From Candidatus Vogelbacteria bacterium (GTDB lineage: Bacteria > Patescibacteriota > Minisyncoccia > Phycocordibacterales > XYD1-FULL-46-19), in the NCBI GenBank assembly GCA_011049365.1, contig DSBD01000047.1, positions 1 to 8,113 on the forward strand: a stretch of 8,113 nt of DNA, read 5' to 3'. Under the pieces are notes generated by a model. The model was not told the origin of the DNA and did not search any database. It saw only the letters and a list, made by a program, of their open reading frames with translations. This document shows positions 4,390 to 8,113 of the stretch, in pieces. The position numbers and the translations under genes were made by a program. Position 1 is the stretch's first letter. The number at the start of each line of letters is the position of its first letter.

Positions 4390-4812
4390 CTAATTTTCAT
4401 CTAATTCAAGCTCTTCTAATCTCCCCCTAATTGCTCCTCCCGGACCTTCATCTTTTACTAAAGTTCTAACCACCGCCGTAACAACCAAAACAGCTGATAA
4501 AGAAATTATTAAGCCCAAAACAGCATAATAGAGAATTTCTTTGGCTTGACCAACCTTACTTTCATTACCGGAATAAACAACCATCATAATACCGGAAGCG
4601 GCAATAGCCAAAGCGGCTAAGGGAGCCACTAGGGCAAAAACAATAAAATTGATTATATTATTAACCATCTGTAATAAATCATCAAAAGTACAATCATCAC
4701 CACCAAAACCACAAGTTACCAATCTTCCATCACTATCTTGAGCTAGAGAAATGACCGGTATTAAAATCAATGACATTAGGATTATTAACAAAAATATACT
4801 TAATCTTTTCAT
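4390..4812 (-). CDS. VirB2/TrbC-like pilin with paired cysteines
   Basis: This 140-residue protein has a signal peptide (MKRLSIFLLI, hydrophobic to about 22, cleavage likely after SLA at 24). The mature N-terminus is GRLVTCGFGGDDCTFDDLLQMVNNIINF with cysteines at 34 and 41, which could form a disulfide outside the membrane. Helices lie at about 52-80 and 94-117, joined by the loop SGNESKVGQAKE (81-92). The tail is charged (KDEGPGGAIRG then RLEELELDEN), longer than in the other copies. The C....C.F.DL...VNNIINF pattern is one I recognise from pilin-like proteins of Parcubacteria. It starts two bases after the solute-binding protein gene, so the two are probably cotranscribed. It is the first pilin gene in the direction of transcription. 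Confidence 0.82.
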   Translation of the reverse strand: MKRLSIFLLIILMSLILIPVISLAQDSDGRLVTCGFGGDDCTFDDLLQMVNNIINFIVFALVAPLAALAIAASGIMMVVYSGNESKVGQAKEILYYAVLGLIISLSAVLVVTAVVRTLVKDEGPGGAIRGRLEELELDEN

Positions 4813-4814
4813 AA

Positions 4815-6116
4815 TTATCTTATTAACCCTCTTAATTCTTCTGTCGCATTAGAGATAGCTCCTTCGGGCCGAGCTCGGCCGGTATTAACATCATTAACTA
4901 TCCTTTGTAATATTGCGCCGGAAGAAAGAATATCCGGATCAGGCCAAGTTTTAATTATTAAAGCCGAACGATAGAAAACATCTTGCAGAGGGTCGCGCGG
5001 GTCAGCCACTAATAAATTACGACGGGCAGGAACTAGACCTGAAGCTATAACAATATTTTCAACCGGCCAATTGTAGGCTAAAATTTTAGCTGTCCAAATA
5101 GCAGTAGCTCTGTTACGAGAGGCAGTCGGCACCGCCAAGCCATAGACTCGGCCAAAAGTTATCCGATTTAAGCTTTGATCTCTTTGGGGTATGACTACAG
5201 CGTCAATATTAAGATTAGGATTACGACTTCGCAAAATCCTTAAATCACTCATTAAACCAAAATAATTAGCCAAACGTCCCGAAAGGAACATCTCTCTGTC
5301 CATCGGTAAGGAGCGATTCCAACTATAGTTAACTCTGCGCGGGTCAGAAAATTCTAAAAAGAAATTTAAAGTAGCTAAAGCGGGAGAATATGCTTGACCG
5401 GTTGCCTCAGCTAAAACAACTCGATATTCATTACCACTTCTGGAAATAACCTCAGTACCGGATTGAAATAATAAAGTTAAGAAAATTTCTTTGAAACGAT
5501 TAATATTAACGGTTTCCCCCATTGCCAGACCGCTTCTGATAACATTGCGCCGTTCATCAATTTCATTCAAAAATTCTAAAGTGTTAACAACTTCCGGCCA
5601 AGTGCTAGGCGGACGAGCTAGGCCAACATTAGCATAATAATCAGGGTTATAATACATCACTAAAGGATCCACTAAGATAGGTAAAGCGAAAGTCCCTCTT
5701 CCATCCATAAAAATTTCTCCAGCCGGTAAAAAAGTATCTCGAAATTGACGAATAGATAAATCTTGATAAGGAATAGCTGTTACTTTATTACGATGTTTGA
5801 TAATAAAATCATCAGGGAAGAAAATTATATCCGGCGCCGAGCCACGAGCCAATTCGTTTAAAAAATCATTTTCTAAAGTATTGATATTTTTTTGGACATA
5901 ATTTAAAGATACTTGACCCTCATATTGACTATTAAAACGACTTATTAAATTTCTAATATTACTATCAGTAGCCGGCCAAACTCCCCAAATAGTTAAGGGG
6001 ACTGTCGTTTTAGCTGTGTCAGCTCTAAATCCCGGTAAAATACCGGCAAAAATTAAAACAGCAACTACAGCGACGAAAATAAAAACAATCAGAAAAATTA
6101 TTTGGAAAATTTTCAT
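4815..6116 (-). CDS. Membrane-anchored ABC-type extracellular solute-binding protein, family 1
   Basis: This 433-residue protein resembles the family of maltose- and sugar-type binding proteins of ABC importers. Residues 4-27 form an uncleaved-looking membrane anchor. There is no cysteine for lipid attachment, unlike the usual Gram-positive lipoproteins. The first lobe begins PLTIWGVWPATDSNIRNLIS (40-59), followed by the hinge-proximal APDIIFFPDDF (94-104). The typical ligand-lobe segment LPILVDPLVMYYNPDYY (145-161) leads to PPSTWPEVVNTL (169-180), a family hallmark. Length is normal for the family. No permease or ATPase gene is nearby; it sits three bases after the methyltransferase and two bases before the first pilin. 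The ligand cannot be read from the sequence. It may be a surface binding protein serving an importer encoded elsewhere, or have been recruited to the pilus locus. Confidence 0.88.
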   Translation of the reverse strand: MKIFQIIFLIVFIFVAVVAVLIFAGILPGFRADTAKTTVPLTIWGVWPATDSNIRNLISRFNSQYEGQVSLNYVQKNINTLENDFLNELARGSAPDIIFFPDDFIIKHRNKVTAIPYQDLSIRQFRDTFLPAGEIFMDGRGTFALPILVDPLVMYYNPDYYANVGLARPPSTWPEVVNTLEFLNEIDERRNVIRSGLAMGETVNINRFKEIFLTLLFQSGTEVISRSGNEYRVVLAEATGQAYSPALATLNFFLEFSDPRRVNYSWNRSLPMDREMFLSGRLANYFGLMSDLRILRSRNPNLNIDAVVIPQRDQSLNRITFGRVYGLAVPTASRNRATAIWTAKILAYNWPVENIVIASGLVPARRNLLVADPRDPLQDVFYRSALIIKTWPDPDILSSGAILQRIVNDVNTGRARPEGAISNATEELRGLIR

Positions 6117-6119
6117 TTA

Positions 6120-6656
6120 TCAACTTGCTTGCTTGGTAAAAATAAGTCCATAATGATAATCACCGGCTCGAAAATTATCTTCTTGGTGTAAACCGGCTTG
6201 AGCAGCCAGCTGATTAGCTTCCTCTTCTTTGACCACATATTCTTCTGGCGGACCAAGATTAGAATATGAGCCAGACCAATCTATAATCAACAATCGCCCC
6301 AAAGGTTTTAGAACTCTATAGGCCTCTTGAAGTAAAATATCTTTCTTTTCTACTTGAAAGATTATATTGGCTAATATAACCGCATCCACAGAAGAATCAC
6401 CTAATTTAGAACCGCCATTTTCTTCTAAATCACCCCAAAAATACTCAATATTATCTAAGCTCTCCTGACTGGCCAATTGTTTAATTTTTTCTAATAATTC
6501 TTTTTGAATTTCTATGGCATAGACTTTACCCTTATGACCAATTTGTCTAGCAGCTTCTATAGTATAAATACCTGAACCGGCTCCAAAGTCAGCTACTCGT
6601 TCTCCCGGAACCAAATTCAACTTTTCTAAATGTTTTTTTATTTCTGAGATATTCAT
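6120..6656 (-). CDS. Class I SAM-dependent methyltransferase
   Basis: This 178-residue cytoplasmic protein has a compact Rossmann-like methyltransferase fold. Motif I is VADFGAGSGIYTI (21-33), the SAM-binding glycine loop. E49 at the end of the next strand (KVYAIEI) fits ribose binding. FWGDLEE (73-79) matches the adenine-contacting region, DAVILANIIF (91-100) is motif IV, and EAYRVLKPLGRLLIIDW (111-127) is the usual motif after it. It is short for the family, with no extra substrate domain, so the substrate (small molecule, lipid or protein) cannot be told. It is similar in style to UbiE/ArsM-like domains, but neither can be claimed. It lies 25 bases after gyrA, with no terminator between, and three bases before the solute-binding gene. 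Confidence 0.88.
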   Translation of the reverse strand: MNISEIKKHLEKLNLVPGERVADFGAGSGIYTIEAARQIGHKGKVYAIEIQKELLEKIKQLASQESLDNIEYFWGDLEENGGSKLGDSSVDAVILANIIFQVEKKDILLQEAYRVLKPLGRLLIIDWSGSYSNLGPPEEYVVKEEEANQLAAQAGLHQEDNFRAGDYHYGLIFTKQAS

Positions 6657-6681
6657 ATTATTAATTATAACAATTAATAGT

Positions 6682-8113
6682 TTATAAACAAGTGAAAGTG
6701 GCTACTGCATCCTTGTCCTTCATCCTCATTATCCTTACCCCTTGAGTCTGTCGTCCTAAAATAGGCAGTTCCGATATTTTTGTCCTAATAACCTGACCTT
6801 GACGACTAATAGCAATAATTTCTTCTTCATCAGTAATTATTCTAGCAATTACCAACTTACCGGTTTTATCCGTAACTTTGGCCGTCTTAACACCAGAACC
6901 ACCTCGCTTCTGGGCTCGATATTCAGATAATTCAGTCATTTTACCATAACCTTTTTCGCTTAACACCAAGAAACGCCCGTCAGTTGAAGGAGGAAAAGAT
7001 GAAGCCCCAACCACTTCATCACCCTTTTTAAGACGTAGAGCCCTAACACCGGCCGCTTGACGACCCATTGGCCTTAAATCTTTCTGATTAAAACAAATAG
7101 ATTGACCTTCTTTTGTAGCTAAAATTATATTATCGCCCTCTTTGACTTTTAATACTGAAAATAAATCATCACCCTTAGCTAATTTAATAGCCAAAAGACC
7201 ACTGCGCCTGACATCTTTAAAATTCTTAGATTCAACCTTTTTAGCTACTCCCTTTTTAGTAATCATAAATATGAAAGAGTCATCAGTTTTATCTTCTTTA
7301 GAGCGGGGGCAGACTGAAGTGATTCTTTCTTCAGCTTCTAGGGAAAGAAAATTCATTATAGATTTCCCTCTGGAAACTCGACGAGAATCGGGAATATCAT
7401 ACATTTTAGTTTGATAAACTTTACCTCGATCACTGAAGAATAATAAATCATCATGAGTGCTGGCTGTTAGGAAGATAGAAACAAAATCTTCTTCTTTAAC
7501 ATTTAAATCTATCACTCCTTTACCACCTCGTTTTTGTGAACGATATTCCTTGGGGTCAGTCCTTTTGATATAGCCTCCGGAAGTAATAACCAAAACATCT
7601 TCCTTCTCAGGAATTAAATCTTCAGGATTTATTTCCTTGATGGCTGATTTAATAACTTTAGTTTTTCTATCATCACCATATTTTTCTTTTATTTCTATAA
7701 ATTCATCTTTCATTATTTTTATAACCTTTTTCGAATCCACCAATATGGCTTTGTATTCTTTTATTAATCTCTGCTTCTCTTTCAATTCATCCTCTATTTT
7801 CTTTCTTTCTAAACCGGCCAATTTTTGTAATTTCATTTCCAAAATAGCCGTTGCTTGTCGGTCAGAGAATTTAAATTGCTTCATCAATTTACCATGCGCA
7901 TCTTTGGTATCAGATGATTTTTTAATTGTTTTTATAATCTCGTCAATGTGGTCAAGGGCTTTAGTTAAACCCAAAAGAATATGTTCGCGGTCTTCAGCTT
8001 GCTTTAAATCATATTTTGTCCGACGAACAATCACTTCTTGACGATGTTTAATGAATTCTTCTAACAAACCCTTTAGATTAAGAAGTTTTGGCACACCATC
8101 AACCAGAGCTAAA
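6682..8113 (-). CDS. gyrA: DNA gyrase subunit A, C-terminal part (cut by window edge)
   Basis: GyrA is the DNA-cutting and rejoining subunit of gyrase, which introduces negative supercoils. The frame is open to the right edge of the window and begins ALVDGVPKLLNLKGLLEEFI, the expected middle of GyrA, so about the first half including the active-site tyrosine lies outside. The long coiled-coil and C-gate region follows, with FSDRQATAILEMKLQKLAGLE. The C-terminal beta-pinwheel has a GyrA box QKRGGKG (plus-strand 7516-7536; usual form QRRGGKG) and a second related blade motif QKRGGSG (6892-6912). Later blades carry GRQAAGVR and GRQTQGVR. The box argues for gyrase rather than topoisomerase IV. 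The protein ends soon after the last blade, with no long acidic tail. The GTG at 8094 is an internal valine, not the start. Confidence 0.95.
   Translation of the reverse strand, partial: LALVDGVPKLLNLKGLLEEFIKHRQEVIVRRTKYDLKQAEDREHILLGLTKALDHIDEIIKTIKKSSDTKDAHGKLMKQFKFSDRQATAILEMKLQKLAGLERKKIEDELKEKQRLIKEYKAILVDSKKVIKIMKDEFIEIKEKYGDDRKTKVIKSAIKEINPEDLIPEKEDVLVITSGGYIKRTDPKEYRSQKRGGKGVIDLNVKEEDFVSIFLTASTHDDLLFFSDRGKVYQTKMYDIPDSRRVSRGKSIMNFLSLEAEERITSVCPRSKEDKTDDSFIFMITKKGVAKKVESKNFKDVRRSGLLAIKLAKGDDLFSVLKVKEGDNIILATKEGQSICFNQKDLRPMGRQAAGVRALRLKKGDEVVGASSFPPSTDGRFLVLSEKGYGKMTELSEYRAQKRGGSGVKTAKVTDKTGKLVIARIITDEEEIIAISRQGQVIRTKISELPILGRQTQGVRIMRMKDKDAVATFTCL

Noticed and set aside
2060..4812. 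Type IV (PilA-like) pilins or phage holins as the identity of the small membrane proteins
   Set aside because: They lack the prepilin peptidase motif (G before FTLxE) and instead have Sec-type signals ending A-Q or A-D plus two helices. Holins would not normally carry cleavable signals, and no lysis or phage genes are nearby.
6657..6681. TATAAT-like motif between gyrA and the methyltransferase gene as a promoter
   Set aside because: No acceptable -35 is visible and the gap is only 25 AT-rich bases, so read-through from gyrA is the simpler reading.
472..8113. Recoded UGA (glycine) as in Gracilibacteria/SR1
   Set aside because: TGA ends several genes at the expected family length (SPFH gene, pilin at 3587, methyltransferase), and no gene has an internal in-frame TGA.

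Overview
The window looks like chromosomal DNA of a Candidate Phyla Radiation / Patescibacteria bacterium of the Parcubacteria type. The basis is a set of small pilin-like membrane proteins whose signature segments I recognise from that group (CTF.DLL..VNNIINFI, and NPL.A.SF..FI with ARGNE.EL.KAK), an anchored orphan solute-binding protein, very AT-rich coding DNA, and genes packed almost end to end. TGA serves as an ordinary stop (SPFH gene, one pilin, the methyltransferase), so this is not a lineage that reads UGA as glycine. This placement is an inference from protein style, not a database result.

Left part, + strand (1-2041). Two identical 103-base copies of a hairpin-forming repeat (1-103, 192-294) flank an 88-base linker that can itself fold. 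After a weak terminator-like hairpin comes a near-consensus sigma70-type promoter (367-396). A stem-loop in the leader abuts a strong Shine-Dalgarno. Two translationally coupled genes follow: a membrane-anchored SPFH/band-7 protein (472-1428) and an unrecognised two-helix membrane protein (1425-1982). A strong terminator (2005-2041) closes this unit and lies between the two converging units.

Right part, - strand (2060-8113, read right to left). The order of transcription is: C-terminal part of DNA gyrase subunit A (cut by the window edge), a class I SAM methyltransferase, a membrane-anchored family 1 solute-binding protein, then seven consecutive small proteins with two membrane helices each. 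Six of the seven have a signal peptide. All resemble VirB2/TrbC-type (type IV secretion) pilins. The first two are distinct subfamilies. The last five fall into two types that alternate B-A-B-A-B, which suggests duplication of a two-gene cassette. No pilus assembly ATPase, channel or coupling protein is present in the window.

How it may work together: the pilin-like proteins and the solute-binding protein would all act at or outside the cytoplasmic membrane, so this looks like a cell-surface locus behind a housekeeping gene. Candidate internal promoters precede three of the pilin genes, which would let pilin types be expressed separately. The + strand pair differs from the - strand block in base composition and in having clear Shine-Dalgarno sequences, so it may have a separate history.
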